Notes: generated by a model not told the origin, from the sequence alone. A stretch of DNA of 64,000 nt from Sphingobacteriaceae bacterium (GCA_016709575.1 JADJMM010000011.1:62001-126000); one strand, 5' to 3'. Counted from the first letter of the stretch, positions 35,041 to 44,655 are shown. Numbers and translations: made by a program.

Positions 35041-35931
35041 ATGGAATTAATAAAGAGCCCTTCAGTAGATCAGGTTGGAATTGAGGAAAGAATAACCCGG
35101 TTTAATACCAGAAGTATAAAAAAACACAGCAAAATTCAAGGCTTAAAGTTGGCCTTGAACATGATTGATTTAACTACACTTGAGGGAAAAGATACCGAAG
35201 GAAAAGTTAGACAAATGTGTTACAAAGCCATGCACCCGGCCGATCACATCACCGGTTTACCAACCGTAGCAGCAGTTTGCGTTTATCCCACGTTTGTGAA
35301 GGTGGCAAAAAAAGCTTTAGAAAATTCGAACGTAAAAGTAGCATCCGTTGCAACTGCATTCCCAAGCGGAAATTCAACTTTAGAAATAAAATTAAACGAT
35401 ACAAAATTAGCAGTTGATGACGGTGCTGATGAAGTAGACATGGTAATTAGCCGAGGCGAATTTTTAGAAGGCAATTATAATTTTGTGTTTGATGAAATTG
35501 CTGCCATTAAAGAAGCTTGTGGTAAAGCACGTTTAAAAGTAATTTTAGAAACAGGTGAGCTGTGTACTTTAGATAACGTTCGTAAAGCATCCGACATAGC
35601 TATTTTAGCAGGAGCCGATTTTATAAAAACATCAACAGGGAAAATTCAACCCGCTGCAACAATGCCTGTCACTTTAGTGATGTTACAAGCGATTAACGAT
35701 TACTATCACAAAACAGGAAAAATGATTGGCATGAAACCGGCAGGTGGAATTTCAACTTCAAAAGTAGCTTTACAATATTTAGTAATGCTACACGAAACAT
35801 TAGGAAACAAATGGCTAACAAACGAATGGTTCCGTTTTGGCGCCAGCAGTTTGGCTAACGATATTATTTTACAATTAGGTAAAGAACAAAAAGGCGTTTA
35901 TTATAGTAAGGATTATATCAGTAATGATTAA
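35041..35931 (+). CDS. deoC: Deoxyribose-phosphate aldolase
   Basis: A TTG at 35032 could extend the frame, but the ATG at 35041 (MELIKSPSVDQ) is preferred. The 296-residue protein is an alpha/beta barrel aldolase. The Schiff-base Lys is in 'GADFIKTSTGK', with 'MIDLTTLEG' at the start of the barrel and 'AVDDGADEVDMVI' as further signature. It is longer than the E. coli type by N- and C-terminal additions, as usual in Bacteroidota. It cleaves 2-deoxyribose-5-phosphate to glyceraldehyde-3-phosphate and acetaldehyde. The aldehyde dehydrogenase 115 bp downstream would oxidise the acetaldehyde, suggesting a deoxynucleoside salvage route. Confidence 0.94.
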   Translation: MELIKSPSVDQVGIEERITRFNTRSIKKHSKIQGLKLALNMIDLTTLEGKDTEGKVRQMCYKAMHPADHITGLPTVAAVCVYPTFVKVAKKALENSNVKVASVATAFPSGNSTLEIKLNDTKLAVDDGADEVDMVISRGEFLEGNYNFVFDEIAAIKEACGKARLKVILETGELCTLDNVRKASDIAILAGADFIKTSTGKIQPAATMPVTLVMLQAINDYYHKTGKMIGMKPAGGISTSKVALQYLVMLHETLGNKWLTNEWFRFGASSLANDIILQLGKEQKGVYYSKDYISND

Positions 35932-35941
35932 AATGAATACT

Positions 35942-36021
35942 TGAACAATAGAACATCTGAACAATTGAATGGCGAATTAACAACTTCTAAATTCAATTGT
36001 TCGCTTGTTCAAATGTTCTAA
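35942..36021. repeat. Long imperfect inverted repeat between deoC and the aldehyde dehydrogenase
   Basis: The left arm 'TAGAACATCTGAACAATTGA' (within 35948-35970) is mirrored on the right by ATTCAATTG...TTCAAATGTTCTA (35991-36020), with a few extra bases in the right arm. The loop is about 20 nt. It resembles the AT-rich intergenic 'GAACA/TGTTC' repeats often found in Bacteroidota genomes; it may also slow transcription. Nothing coding is seen in this gap. Confidence 0.6.
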
Positions 36022-36046
36022 TGTTTTAAGAAGAGTACCATAAGAT

Positions 36047-37513
36047 ATGAAAGACAAAGAAAATACAAACGAGGTTTTCACAGATTGGAAATATGCTCCT
36101 GCTCCCGAGAGCACTGATCATATTAAAATAAATAAGCAGTACGATTTATTTATTAATGGAAAGTTTGTAAAACCAAACAGCAAAAAATATTTCGCCACTA
36201 TTAATCCGGCTACTGAAGAAAAATTATCAGAGGTTGCTGAAGCGAATGAGAAAGATGTTGACCTTGCTGTAACCTCAGCCAAAAATGCTTACGATAAAGT
36301 GTGGAAGAAAATGCCGGCGAAAGAACGCAGCAAATATATTTTCCGTATTGCCCGTTTAATGCAAGAGCGCGCCCGTGAATTCGCTGTGATTGAAACTATG
36401 AATGGCGGCAAACCTATTCGTGAAAGTAGAGATGTAGATGTTCCTTTAGCTGCAAATCACTTTTTCTATTACGCAGGCTGGGCTGATAAATTAGATTACG
36501 CTTTCCCCAATAAAAAACCACAATCCTTAGGTGTGGCAGGACAAATCATTCCTTGGAACTTCCCATTATTAATGGCAGCATGGAAAATTGCTCCTGCTTT
36601 AGCAACAGGAAATACAGTTGTTTTAAAACCTGCTGAGACTACTCCACTCACTGCTTTAAAATTAGCAGAGTTAATTCGTGATAGCGGTTTACCGGATGGT
36701 GTTGTGAATATTATTACCGGTTTCGGAAAAACAGGAGCAGCAATAGTAAATCATCCTAAAGTAAACAAGGTTGCTTTTACAGGAAGTACTGATGTTGGAA
36801 AATTAATTCAGAAATCAATTGCAGGCACCAATAAAAAAGCAACTCTTGAATTAGGAGACAAAACAGCCAATATTATTTTTGATGATGCGCCCATCGACCA
36901 AGCTGTTGAAGGCATCGTGAATGGAATTTTCTTTAATCAAGGTCATGTTTGTTGTGCTGGCTCTCGTTTGTTTGTACAAGAGAATGTAGCAGATATTGTG
37001 ATTGCTAAATTAAAACAACGTTTAGAGACTTTAATTGTAGGAAATCCTCTCGATAAAAACACCGACATCGGCGCTATCAATTCGAAAGAACAATTAAATA
37101 AAATTAATGAGTTCATTAAAATTGGTGTTGCAGAAGGTGCAGAAATGCATCAAAGCAATTGTTCTGTACCAACGAATGGTTTCTTTTGCAGACCAACATT
37201 ATTTTTACACACCTCCCAATCACACCGCATTGTACAAGAAGAAATTTTCGGTCCCGTTTTAGCTATACAAACTTTCCGTACAATTGAAGAAGTGATTGAG
37301 AAAGCGAATAACATTCCTTACGGTTTAAGTGCAGGAGTTTGGACAGACAAAGGTTCTAAAATTTTTAATCTTACTTCTAAATTGCGCGCAGGTGTAATTT
37401 GGGCTAACACTTATAATAAATTTGATCCTGCTTCACCATTTGGTGGATATAAGGAAAGTGGTTTCGGTCGCGAAGGTGGCTTACATGGTTTAATGCCTTA
37501 CTTAAGTTTTTAA
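36047..37513 (+). CDS. NAD-dependent aldehyde dehydrogenase
   Basis: The protein has 488 residues, the usual length. The active-site Cys is in 'NQGHVCCAGSRLF' and the general-base Glu in 'ATLELGDKTANIIF', where the usual GGK is GDK. The NAD-binding 'FTGSTDVGKLIQKSI' and the C-terminal 'PFGGYKESGFGREGG' are conserved. An N-terminal extension of about 25 residues (EVFTDWKYAPAPESTDHIKI) is typical of the Bacteroidota enzyme paired with deoC. It most likely converts acetaldehyde from DeoC to acetate. It shares a strand with deoC, and holA follows 3 bp later. Confidence 0.92.
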   Translation: MKDKENTNEVFTDWKYAPAPESTDHIKINKQYDLFINGKFVKPNSKKYFATINPATEEKLSEVAEANEKDVDLAVTSAKNAYDKVWKKMPAKERSKYIFRIARLMQERAREFAVIETMNGGKPIRESRDVDVPLAANHFFYYAGWADKLDYAFPNKKPQSLGVAGQIIPWNFPLLMAAWKIAPALATGNTVVLKPAETTPLTALKLAELIRDSGLPDGVVNIITGFGKTGAAIVNHPKVNKVAFTGSTDVGKLIQKSIAGTNKKATLELGDKTANIIFDDAPIDQAVEGIVNGIFFNQGHVCCAGSRLFVQENVADIVIAKLKQRLETLIVGNPLDKNTDIGAINSKEQLNKINEFIKIGVAEGAEMHQSNCSVPTNGFFCRPTLFLHTSQSHRIVQEEIFGPVLAIQTFRTIEEVIEKANNIPYGLSAGVWTDKGSKIFNLTSKLRAGVIWANTYNKFDPASPFGGYKESGFGREGGLHGLMPYLSF

Positions 37514-37516
37514 ACT

Positions 37517-38587
37517 GTGAGCAAAGAACTCAATCAAATACAATTAGATATTAAGAGGCGTCTCTTTAAACCCATTTATTTTTTATGTGGTGAAGAGCCG
37601 TATTATATTGATGTGATTTCTGATGCGCTCGAAAAATCAGTACTAGATGAGAACGAAAAAGAATTTAATCAAACCATTACTTACGGAAAAGACACCGACC
37701 TAGCTACCATTTTAAGTTTAGCGAAACAGTTTCCGATGATGAGCGAGTATCAGGTGGTAATTGTAAAAGAAGCTCAGAACATAAAAGAATTAAATAAAAG
37801 TGCTGGCGATGATGATGAAGAGGATAATTCTAAATCATCAAAAAAATCAAACGCAACTGCTCAGTTTTTAGCTTATGTGCAGAGTCCACAACCAACAACT
37901 ATTTTAGTTTTCTGTTACAAATACAAAACACTTGATAAACGTAGTGCTTTAGCAAAAGCCATTCAGAAAAATGCGGTTTATGTAGAGTTCTCGAAACTAT
38001 ACGATAATCAAATTCCGGATTGGATTAATAATTACGTTAAAGAAAAAAAATACACTATTAATCCTAAAGCTTCTTTTTTACTATCAGAATTTTTAGGAAG
38101 TGATTTATCTAAAATAGCCAATGAGATTGACAAGCTCGTTATTAATTTACAAGATGGGAGCGAAATTACTGCAGAATCAGTGCAAGACAATATTGGAATT
38201 AGTAAAGAGTATAACGTGTTTGAATTTCAGGATGCATTAGCAAAGAAAGATGTTTTAAAAGCCAATCGCATTATTAATTATTTTGCTGCTAACGAAAAAG
38301 AACATCATCCTGTTATGATAACAGGGTCTTTATATGGCTACTTCTCAAAAATATTAAAATATCATTTCCTGGCCGATAAAAGTAAGTTTACAGCCGCGCA
38401 GGCTTTAGGTGTGAATCCGTTTTTTGTAGAGGGTTATGCAAGAGCAGCGGCTAATTACAATACCGGAAAACTAAAAAACATATTCGCATATTTAAAAGAA
38501 TGCGATTTAAAAACCAAAGGTGTTGATAATACAGGCACACCGAATGGCGAACTTCTAAAAGAATTAGTGTTTAAGATTCTTCACTAA
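37517..38587 (+). CDS. holA: DNA polymerase III delta subunit
   Basis: The start is GTG (37517), 3 bp after the previous stop. The 356-residue protein begins 'LFKPIYFLCGEEPYYIDVIS', the conserved N-terminus of the clamp-loader delta subunit, followed by 'FPMMSEYQVVIVKEAQ', and 'LSEFLGSDLSKIANEIDKL' in the second domain. The C-terminal collar ('NVFEFQDALAKKDVLKANRI', 'GYFSKILKYHFL') is intact. HolA opens the sliding clamp in the replication clamp loader. An acidic-Ser insert (about residues 95-115) is unusual but lies in a surface loop. Joining it to an aldehyde dehydrogenase operon is a chance of gene order. Confidence 0.92.
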   Translation: MSKELNQIQLDIKRRLFKPIYFLCGEEPYYIDVISDALEKSVLDENEKEFNQTITYGKDTDLATILSLAKQFPMMSEYQVVIVKEAQNIKELNKSAGDDDEEDNSKSSKKSNATAQFLAYVQSPQPTTILVFCYKYKTLDKRSALAKAIQKNAVYVEFSKLYDNQIPDWINNYVKEKKYTINPKASFLLSEFLGSDLSKIANEIDKLVINLQDGSEITAESVQDNIGISKEYNVFEFQDALAKKDVLKANRIINYFAANEKEHHPVMITGSLYGYFSKILKYHFLADKSKFTAAQALGVNPFFVEGYARAAANYNTGKLKNIFAYLKECDLKTKGVDNTGTPNGELLKELVFKILH

Positions 38588-38602
38588 AAAATTACTTCAA
38601 TT

Positions 38603-38632
38603 GTCATCCTGAGCTTGTCGAAGGGCGAATTA
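38603..38632. repeat. Dispersed intergenic repeat, copy 2
   Basis: GTCATCCTGAGC is followed by TTGTCGAAGGGCGAATTAA, nearly identical to the copy at 13324-13347. It is found just after the holA stop. Confidence 0.6.
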
Positions 38633-38688
38633 ACATTTCTTGGGTTTTACCTTTTTGGATGTTGGGTATAAATTAAAAACCAACCACC

Positions 38689-39663
38689 ATGAGAAATAAA
38701 ACTAATGGCGTATTTAACTTTAAGAAAGTTAAGCGCAAAAATTTAAGTACTTCACTAGTACTAGTTCCTGTTTTATCAATTTTTTTATTTGGCTGCGGTG
38801 CCAATATGGAAGAGCGTTTCGCCACCGAAAATACAAAAGCCGAAATGGATTCAGTAAGAAGTGTTGCAACCTCGAATGCTGCAGTTGTTGGTAAGGCCGA
38901 CAGTACTCACACCTTTATAAGAACCGCCGATATTAAATTTAAAGTGAAAGATGTAAAACAATCTACATTTGATATTGAAGATTTAGTAGCAAAACATAAT
39001 GGCTATATTACTTATACCAATTTATCGAGCAACATCTCTTACCAAAATAAAGTTCAAATAAGTGAAGACTCTTGTAAAGAACGCACTTACTATGTTGTGG
39101 ATAATTCTGTAACGATGAGAATTCCAAACACTGAATTAGATGCTGTGTTACGCGGCTTAGCTCCCTTTATGGATTTTTTAGATCACCGCACTATAAAAGC
39201 GGATGATATTAAGTATACTTTATTATCCAATCAATTAGCTGAGAAACGTTATAAAAACTACAAGCAGCGTTATACAAAAGCAATAGATACAAAAGGTAGA
39301 AAATTAAAAGAAACAGTAATAGCTGAAGAGACTCTTGCTACAAATGAACAAATAGCCGATAATAAAACTATTGAAAGTCTTGAGCTAATGGATCAGGTAA
39401 ATTACAGCACAGTTACTTTGTATATTTATCAACCTCAAACTATAAAAGAAGCGCTTGTTGCCAATGAAAAAACAATCGCGCCTTATGTTCCATCGTTTGG
39501 AGAACGTTTAGGCGGTGCATTTAAAGATGGTTGGTTTGTATTTGAACAGATTATTTTATTCTTCGTAAACATTTGGGGCGTACTTGTTCTAATGGTTGCG
39601 ATGTTCTTTTTAATTCGTTGGTTTGTTTTATTCCTTGGTAAACAAGCGGTGAGAAAAGCTTAG
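38689..39663 (+). CDS. DUF4349 lipoprotein
   Basis: The protein has 324 residues. A lipobox 'SIFLFGCGAN' (Cys about 37) lies at the end of an N-terminal hydrophobic segment. The central domain (about 75-265) fits DUF4349: 'FIRTADIKFKVKDVKQST', 'VTMRIPNTELDAVLRGL' and a helical hairpin, ending in 'QVNYSTVTLYIYQP'. One C-terminal transmembrane helix ('LILFFVNIWGVLVLMVAMFF' region, about 285-310) is present. Related domains sit in envelope proteins thought to be ion-channel-associated or stress-related, without firm evidence. The gene has its own terminator. Confidence 0.88.
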   Translation: MRNKTNGVFNFKKVKRKNLSTSLVLVPVLSIFLFGCGANMEERFATENTKAEMDSVRSVATSNAAVVGKADSTHTFIRTADIKFKVKDVKQSTFDIEDLVAKHNGYITYTNLSSNISYQNKVQISEDSCKERTYYVVDNSVTMRIPNTELDAVLRGLAPFMDFLDHRTIKADDIKYTLLSNQLAEKRYKNYKQRYTKAIDTKGRKLKETVIAEETLATNEQIADNKTIESLELMDQVNYSTVTLYIYQPQTIKEALVANEKTIAPYVPSFGERLGGAFKDGWFVFEQIILFFVNIWGVLVLMVAMFFLIRWFVLFLGKQAVRKA

Positions 39664-39675
39664 GCTACTGCAACT

Positions 39676-39712
39676 AAAAAATCTCCTGAAAAAAACATCA
39701 GGGGATTTTTTT
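39676..39712 (+). terminator. Terminator of the DUF4349 gene
   Basis: ATCTCCTG pairs with CAGGGGAT (39681-39706, one G-T pair), flanked by A-run and T-run (GATTTTTTT). Confidence 0.75.
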
Positions 39713-39788
39713 AACTAACCCTGTTTTCTGGGATAAAAAGGAATTTGCAGTACAACTATTATCACCAATCCTGAACTTTACTTTATAA

Positions 39789-40004
39789 CTATTCTAAATG
39801 GCAATTCTCCACATCCGAAGAAAACACATCATCATTCGAAGCACAAGATTCTTCTGCCGCTTTTTTATACAATGGCCCGGCTTTAAAATGATCACCATAA
39901 CTTTTTTCACCAGTGGACTTCTCTGTACAAACACAAACATAATCTTTTTTACATGACGTTGCGATTGCTAAAACTACAATTGCTGCTAATACTACTTTGC
40001 TCAT
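39789..40004 (-). CDS. Small lipoprotein
   Basis: The protein has 71 residues. The lipobox is 'IATSCKKDY' (Cys about 18). The mature part has four further cysteines (VCVC, ESCAS and ENCHLE), suggesting two disulfides. No family is recognised. It lies 9 bp downstream of the ELWxxDGT gene 40014-41681 in the same direction and is likely the last gene of that operon. Confidence 0.7.
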   Translation of the reverse strand: MSKVVLAAIVVLAIATSCKKDYVCVCTEKSTGEKSYGDHFKAGPLYKKAAEESCASNDDVFSSDVENCHLE

Positions 40005-40013
40005 ACCTATATT

Positions 40014-41681
40014 TTAGTTAATAATTAATTTTTGTGTGTTTACCCCATTTTGTGAAACGACCTTGACAAAATACACTCCTTTTGCTAAATGACTTATATT
40101 CATTTCTGTTTTACTCTCTTTAACAACACTTGACATTAAAATTTTACCGGAAACATCGAAAACACTCAAAGTTACTGGAAAACCATTTATCTCTTCAAAA
40201 TTTACATTTATGGTTTCATTACTTGGATTCGGATAGAATGAGAAATGATTGCTATTGGCAATTTCGTTGTTATTAGTTGTAACCGCACTCGGTAAAATAT
40301 ATAGCAGTCCGGTTTTTTTTGTTGATATAAAATACAGCCTACTGTTTGTGCCGTTTGATACTGGTATTAAATTATCAATCCAGGAAGTCAAAGGCCCTAC
40401 ACCAATGTCTGTTATCATCTTTGTTCCTAAAGTCGTACCATCACTTTCCCATAATTCATCACCATTGGTAAAATCATCAAAGGTAAAATACAACCTTCCA
40501 TTTAATGAAACCGCTTTTTCTTTGGTAGGCTGGTATACTGGTCCGGAGGTTCCTCCATATAATCCAGATTTAACCAATATAGTATTATTCAATGGTAAAT
40601 CATACTTATACAAACTATAGTCAGGCGCTACACCAGTGCTTCTATCAAAAAAATAGATAGAGCTATCTACTTTTGTTAAGCGACAAAACTCGCTGTTAAA
40701 ATTTGGTGCTACGTAAAGAGTATTCGTACCAATAGTTGTGCCATCACTTACACATAAATTAGTTTTATTTGAAACCAAAGCTGAAAAATATAGTTTATTA
40801 TTTAAACCTACTAAATAGTTCGGATTTGAAGATGCGCCGATTAGAGGCGAGAAATCTTTTACCATAACGGTCCCAAGAGTGGTGCCATCTGTTTTCCATA
40901 ATTCATTTCCATCATTTGCTGAAGTGCAAGTAAAATAAAGTATATTATTAACAACAACGAAATTAGATGGGTTAGAGGATTGTGAACCAGTATATAAATC
41001 TTTTACTAACAAGGTTCCGCTAGTAGTTCCATCTGTTTTATAAAGTTCAAATCCTGTGGAGCCATCTGAAGCGACAAAAAACAAGGTATTACTAACTACT
41101 GCTGTGTACTTTGAATACAATAAAACCGGTATTTGCATTCCATTACCTGTTGGATTAATATTTTTCACCAATTGAGTTCCAATTGTTGTTCCATCAGATT
41201 TCCATAATTCGTTCCCATCAACTCCATCGTTGGCCATAAAATAGATTGCATTTCCCATTCTTGTAAAATGTTCGAATGCGCCATTATTAGAACCTGGATA
41301 AATATCTTTTACTAAACTAGTTCCTGCATTTGTTCCATCAGTAATCCACAACTCTCTTCCTACAGTACCGTCATTTGCAGTAAATAAAACAGAATTTGAA
41401 TTTAACTGGGTAAAATTACCAGGACTTGATGAGCCAAAAGAATTAGGGTTAATGTTTTTCACTAAAACAGTTCCAACCTCCGTGCTATCACTAACAAATA
41501 ATTCTGCCCCTTGCCCTGAAACAAAAGGATCTGAACCTTGAAAATAAAACTTGTTGTTTATTAAGTTTACATAAAAATCACAATCAATATTCTTTATTGG
41601 TGTAGTAGAATACACTGTTGACAATTGAGCGCTAATACTTATTGAAATTTGCGTCAATAATATTAATAGAATTTTTCGCAT
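40014..41681 (-). CDS. T9SS-sorted ELWxxDGT-repeat surface protein
   Basis: The protein has 555 residues. The signal peptide is MRKILLILLTQISISISA. Eight or so repeats of the form 'DGNELWKSDGTTIGTQLVKN' run through about residues 45-460, the ELWxxDGT motif (hyalin-like beta-propeller repeat). The C-terminal ~75 residues ('FYPNPSNETINVNFEE' to KLIIN) are a T9SS sorting domain. The repeat probably forms one or two beta-propellers. It starts 1 bp after the stop of the lipoprotein gene 41683-42176, so the genes are cotranscribed. The ligand is unknown. Confidence 0.85.
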   Translation of the reverse strand: MRKILLILLTQISISISAQLSTVYSTTPIKNIDCDFYVNLINNKFYFQGSDPFVSGQGAELFVSDSTEVGTVLVKNINPNSFGSSSPGNFTQLNSNSVLFTANDGTVGRELWITDGTNAGTSLVKDIYPGSNNGAFEHFTRMGNAIYFMANDGVDGNELWKSDGTTIGTQLVKNINPTGNGMQIPVLLYSKYTAVVSNTLFFVASDGSTGFELYKTDGTTSGTLLVKDLYTGSQSSNPSNFVVVNNILYFTCTSANDGNELWKTDGTTLGTVMVKDFSPLIGASSNPNYLVGLNNKLYFSALVSNKTNLCVSDGTTIGTNTLYVAPNFNSEFCRLTKVDSSIYFFDRSTGVAPDYSLYKYDLPLNNTILVKSGLYGGTSGPVYQPTKEKAVSLNGRLYFTFDDFTNGDELWESDGTTLGTKMITDIGVGPLTSWIDNLIPVSNGTNSRLYFISTKKTGLLYILPSAVTTNNNEIANSNHFSFYPNPSNETINVNFEEINGFPVTLSVFDVSGKILMSSVVKESKTEMNISHLAKGVYFVKVVSQNGVNTQKLIIN

Positions 41682-41682
41682 G

Positions 41683-42176
41683 CTATTTTTTACTTATAGA
41701 TGAAAAGGTTGCTGTAATTGCGGTAATACTTGTATTTGTGGCATTACTCACTGTAACATTGCAATCGCCGGATATTGTTGCTGTTGAAGCAGCTGTTATG
41801 CTTATATTCTGACTTCCTACACCTGAATATAAAGTGTTACTTTTTACAAAATCAAAACTTACTGTTTTTGTACCAACACTAATATTATTTTGAGGCGTCC
41901 AATTAATTTCAAAAAATTCGCTGTACTTGTTCCATATCCTTTGTAAGCTCTAATTCCGGTACCCCAAGTTCCTGTAACCCAATGAGCCGAATCAGCATTA
42001 ATAACCGCGCCTCCATTTTCCTGCCAAATAAACGATCCCGAAGCAATAGTTGGTCCACCTGTTGTTGTTGTGGAGTTGGTTTGTCCCGCCACGGGCTCAT
42101 TCTTCTTTTTACAAGAAAAAAGCATACTTGCTACTAGTAGCATAATCGTTGTTTTTGTGAGAATTTGAATTTTCAT
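41683..42176 (-). CDS. Lipoprotein, frame interrupted at an A6 run
   Basis: The lipobox is 'MLFSCKKKNE' (Cys about 22). The first frame ends after 105 residues, but at the A6 run (41911-41916) one added base continues it as 'NFFEINWTPQNNISVGTKTV' and on to a stop at 41683-41685, giving about 164 residues. The restored part is a Ser/Thr-rich beta domain ('VSFDFVKSNTLYSGV'). The stop then lies 1 bp before the start of the next gene, which supports the restored reading frame. The protein sits between two ELWxxDGT genes and may be a partner of them. No family is recognised. Confidence 0.7.
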
Positions 42177-42191
42177 TTTTTCAGTTTTAAG

Positions 42192-43907
42192 TTATTCAAT
42201 AATAAATTTTTTAGTACTCTGATTGTTTTTATTAGTTACAGTTACGAAGTAAACTCCACTTCTAAAGCTATTTGTTTTTAATGCGAAATTACCTGACGTG
42301 ATTGTTTCAGTTAAAACCTCTTCACCTAAAATGTTCGTGATTCTTATAAATGTTGGCTCTGTACTTAAAAGATGAAATTTTAGATTTAAAATATCTTTTA
42401 CTGGATTGGGGTATACAACTAAATCTATAGATTCCTTTACATTGTCTTTTATAGAAGAAGCAATTCCTAATTTAAGTTTCCAAAGAGTAGCATCTGATGA
42501 TGAAGAGGCAGAAGTGCTTCCGTAAAAATAAACATCGCCATTAAATATAGTCATCGAATTATAAGCATAATCTGTAAAAGTGAATAAACTGTAGGTGGAT
42601 ATCGCTTTGTTTGTTCCTGCAGTTGTACCATCGGATGTCCAAATTTCTTCTTGATGACTTCCATTACCTGAAGTTACACCATTCGATCGCGACTGAGCTA
42701 CAAAGACAAACTTATTACCCAAAACAGTTTTTTTATTCGTAAACCAAATATCATAATCGAAATTAGAATTATCAATCCCTGACAATGTACCTGTTGCAAT
42801 ATCTTTTAATAAGGTAACAGTATTATTAGCTACTGAGTATCCCCATAATTCTGTACCTAAATTTGTTGTATTTACACTCAAGAATAAATCAGTTCCATTT
42901 GTTCCTAATATTGCATTTGTTCCTTTTACTGTTCCTAATACTGCATCGTTATAACTTAAGTCGCCAACCATGTTTGGGGTAGATGTTGAAATCGAATACA
43001 AATCGCCAAAAGGAGAGTACGTAGTAGGTGTATAGGTAGTAGCGCCAAATAAAATTGCATTTTGATGTACTACTGCATTACTTGTAAGCGTCAAATTACC
43101 CGTCTCTAAAGTTGGCATAACACCAACAGTTCCATCAGTTTTATAGAGTCCATATTTAAATCCACTCACAGTAGCTGTAAAATATAAATGGCTATTGAAT
43201 ACAAAAAAATTACTTGTAAAGTTGGTAGAACTGGTCCCATTATGTAAATCATAAACCATTTGTGTATTTGCAGATGTTCCATCCGTTACCCATAGCTCCT
43301 CGCCGTTAGCAATATTATTAGCTACAAAATAAAATTTATTACCAAACACAGCGCAAAATGCTTTTGATACACCGGAAGAATTTCCAACCGCTATATCTTT
43401 AACCATTTGTGTACCTGCTAATGTTCCATCTGTAGCCCATAATTCGGCACCGGTTGCCGTACTGTCTTTTGTGAAAAATAATTTTCCATTTGCAACCTTT
43501 GGATTAATTAGCATATTTTCAGAGATAATTGAGCCAATGTTACAAAGTTTTACTGTACCAATAGATGTACCATCTGTAACGTAAAGTGATTTATTACTAT
43601 TAAATTTACTTACAAAAAATAACTTACCTAATGCTGAAACAATAGCACTTGGAGTATATCCGGTAATTAGGCTTGACGTTGCAAGAAAGGTACTAGTATT
43701 TACTGTAGTACCATCGGTTTGCCATAAATTGTTTCCAAAACTTGAATTTTGGCCCGGATGAATGAGCTTACTATTAAAATCACTCATTGAGGTATGATTA
43801 GTTGGAAAGAAAAAATCGTTGTACTTCTTAACTAATACAATCGAATCTTGGGATTTAAGCATTGCGCTTATGCATAACATTAACGAAAGTGTAAGAGCCT
43901 TTTTCAT
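42192..43907 (-). CDS. T9SS-sorted ELWxxDGT-repeat surface protein
   Basis: The frame extends to an ATG at 43937, but the ATG at 43907 gives the signal peptide MKKALTLSLMLCISAMLKS and is preferred, yielding 571 residues. Repeats such as 'ELWATDGTLAGTQMVKDI' and 'ELWVTDGTSANTQMVYDL' mark the ELWxxDGT family. The C-terminus ('VYPNPVKDILNLKFHL' to KKFIIE) is a T9SS sorting domain. It is the first gene of a four-gene minus-strand set ending at 39789, and follows the regulator gene 44008-44655 by about 100 bp. It is a second, divergent paralogue of 40014-41681. Confidence 0.85.
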   Translation of the reverse strand: MKKALTLSLMLCISAMLKSQDSIVLVKKYNDFFFPTNHTSMSDFNSKLIHPGQNSSFGNNLWQTDGTTVNTSTFLATSSLITGYTPSAIVSALGKLFFVSKFNSNKSLYVTDGTSIGTVKLCNIGSIISENMLINPKVANGKLFFTKDSTATGAELWATDGTLAGTQMVKDIAVGNSSGVSKAFCAVFGNKFYFVANNIANGEELWVTDGTSANTQMVYDLHNGTSSTNFTSNFFVFNSHLYFTATVSGFKYGLYKTDGTVGVMPTLETGNLTLTSNAVVHQNAILFGATTYTPTTYSPFGDLYSISTSTPNMVGDLSYNDAVLGTVKGTNAILGTNGTDLFLSVNTTNLGTELWGYSVANNTVTLLKDIATGTLSGIDNSNFDYDIWFTNKKTVLGNKFVFVAQSRSNGVTSGNGSHQEEIWTSDGTTAGTNKAISTYSLFTFTDYAYNSMTIFNGDVYFYGSTSASSSSDATLWKLKLGIASSIKDNVKESIDLVVYPNPVKDILNLKFHLLSTEPTFIRITNILGEEVLTETITSGNFALKTNSFRSGVYFVTVTNKNNQSTKKFIIE

Positions 43908-44007
43908 ACTTATAATGAGGTTTAAATTATAATTCAAAATTATAACTACTACAGCGCATCAACAATCCCCAATGGTAAGGATTTTCATATCCATACTTAT
44001 ATGGATA

Positions 44008-44655
44008 CTATTTTATGTGCCCGGATTGAATGGCATATTTGATAAGTCCAACTAACGTCTTACAATTAGTTTTTTGCATAATATTCAACCGATGCGTATC
44101 GACAGTTTGTTTACTTATGAATAACTTTTCAGCTATCTCTTTACTAGTATATTCCTGAACAATTAATTCCAAAACCTCCTTTTCACGCTGTGTGAGTGTA
44201 TTCTTAAGCGTTTCTTTTTTTTCTCTCTGAAATAGGTTCAGAATAATTGGTAAAATATCCTGACTAAAATATGTTCCATCACCCAATATGCGTCCAATGG
44301 CGTTTACAAATTCTTCTTGCCCCGTATTTTTAAGCATATAGCCATCAGCCTCAGCGTTCAATGCATCTTTAACAATGGCTCTACTATTATGCATGCTAAG
44401 CACTAATACCTTAATATTTGGATATTTTTCCTTAACTATTTTGCATAGTTCAATACCATTCAATAATGGCATTGTAATATCAGTAATAATTAGTTGGAAT
44501 TCATTTGGCTTTGAATTAATCATTTCTATAGCTTGTTGTCCATTTAAGGCTTCACCTTTTACTACGTAATTTTTTTGTGAAGACAACATGCTCTTTAAAC
44601 CATCAATTACTAATTGATGATCATCAACAATTAGTAGGTTAATTAGTTCGCGCAT
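44008..44655 (-). CDS. LuxR/NarL-family response regulator
   Basis: The protein has 215 residues. The receiver domain has 'LLIVDDHQLVIDGLKSM', the phosphoacceptor Asp in 'LIITDITMPLLNGIEL', and Lys in 'YMLKNTGQEEF'. The LuxR HTH is at about 148-210 ('LTQREKEVLELIVQEYTSKE', 'SKQTVDTHRLNIMQKT'). Its start overlaps the end of the kinase gene by 17 bp, marking a cognate pair. The ELWxxDGT genes downstream are the closest candidate targets, by position only. Confidence 0.92.
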   Translation of the reverse strand: MRELINLLIVDDHQLVIDGLKSMLSSQKNYVVKGEALNGQQAIEMINSKPNEFQLIITDITMPLLNGIELCKIVKEKYPNIKVLVLSMHNSRAIVKDALNAEADGYMLKNTGQEEFVNAIGRILGDGTYFSQDILPIILNLFQREKKETLKNTLTQREKEVLELIVQEYTSKEIAEKLFISKQTVDTHRLNIMQKTNCKTLVGLIKYAIQSGHIK

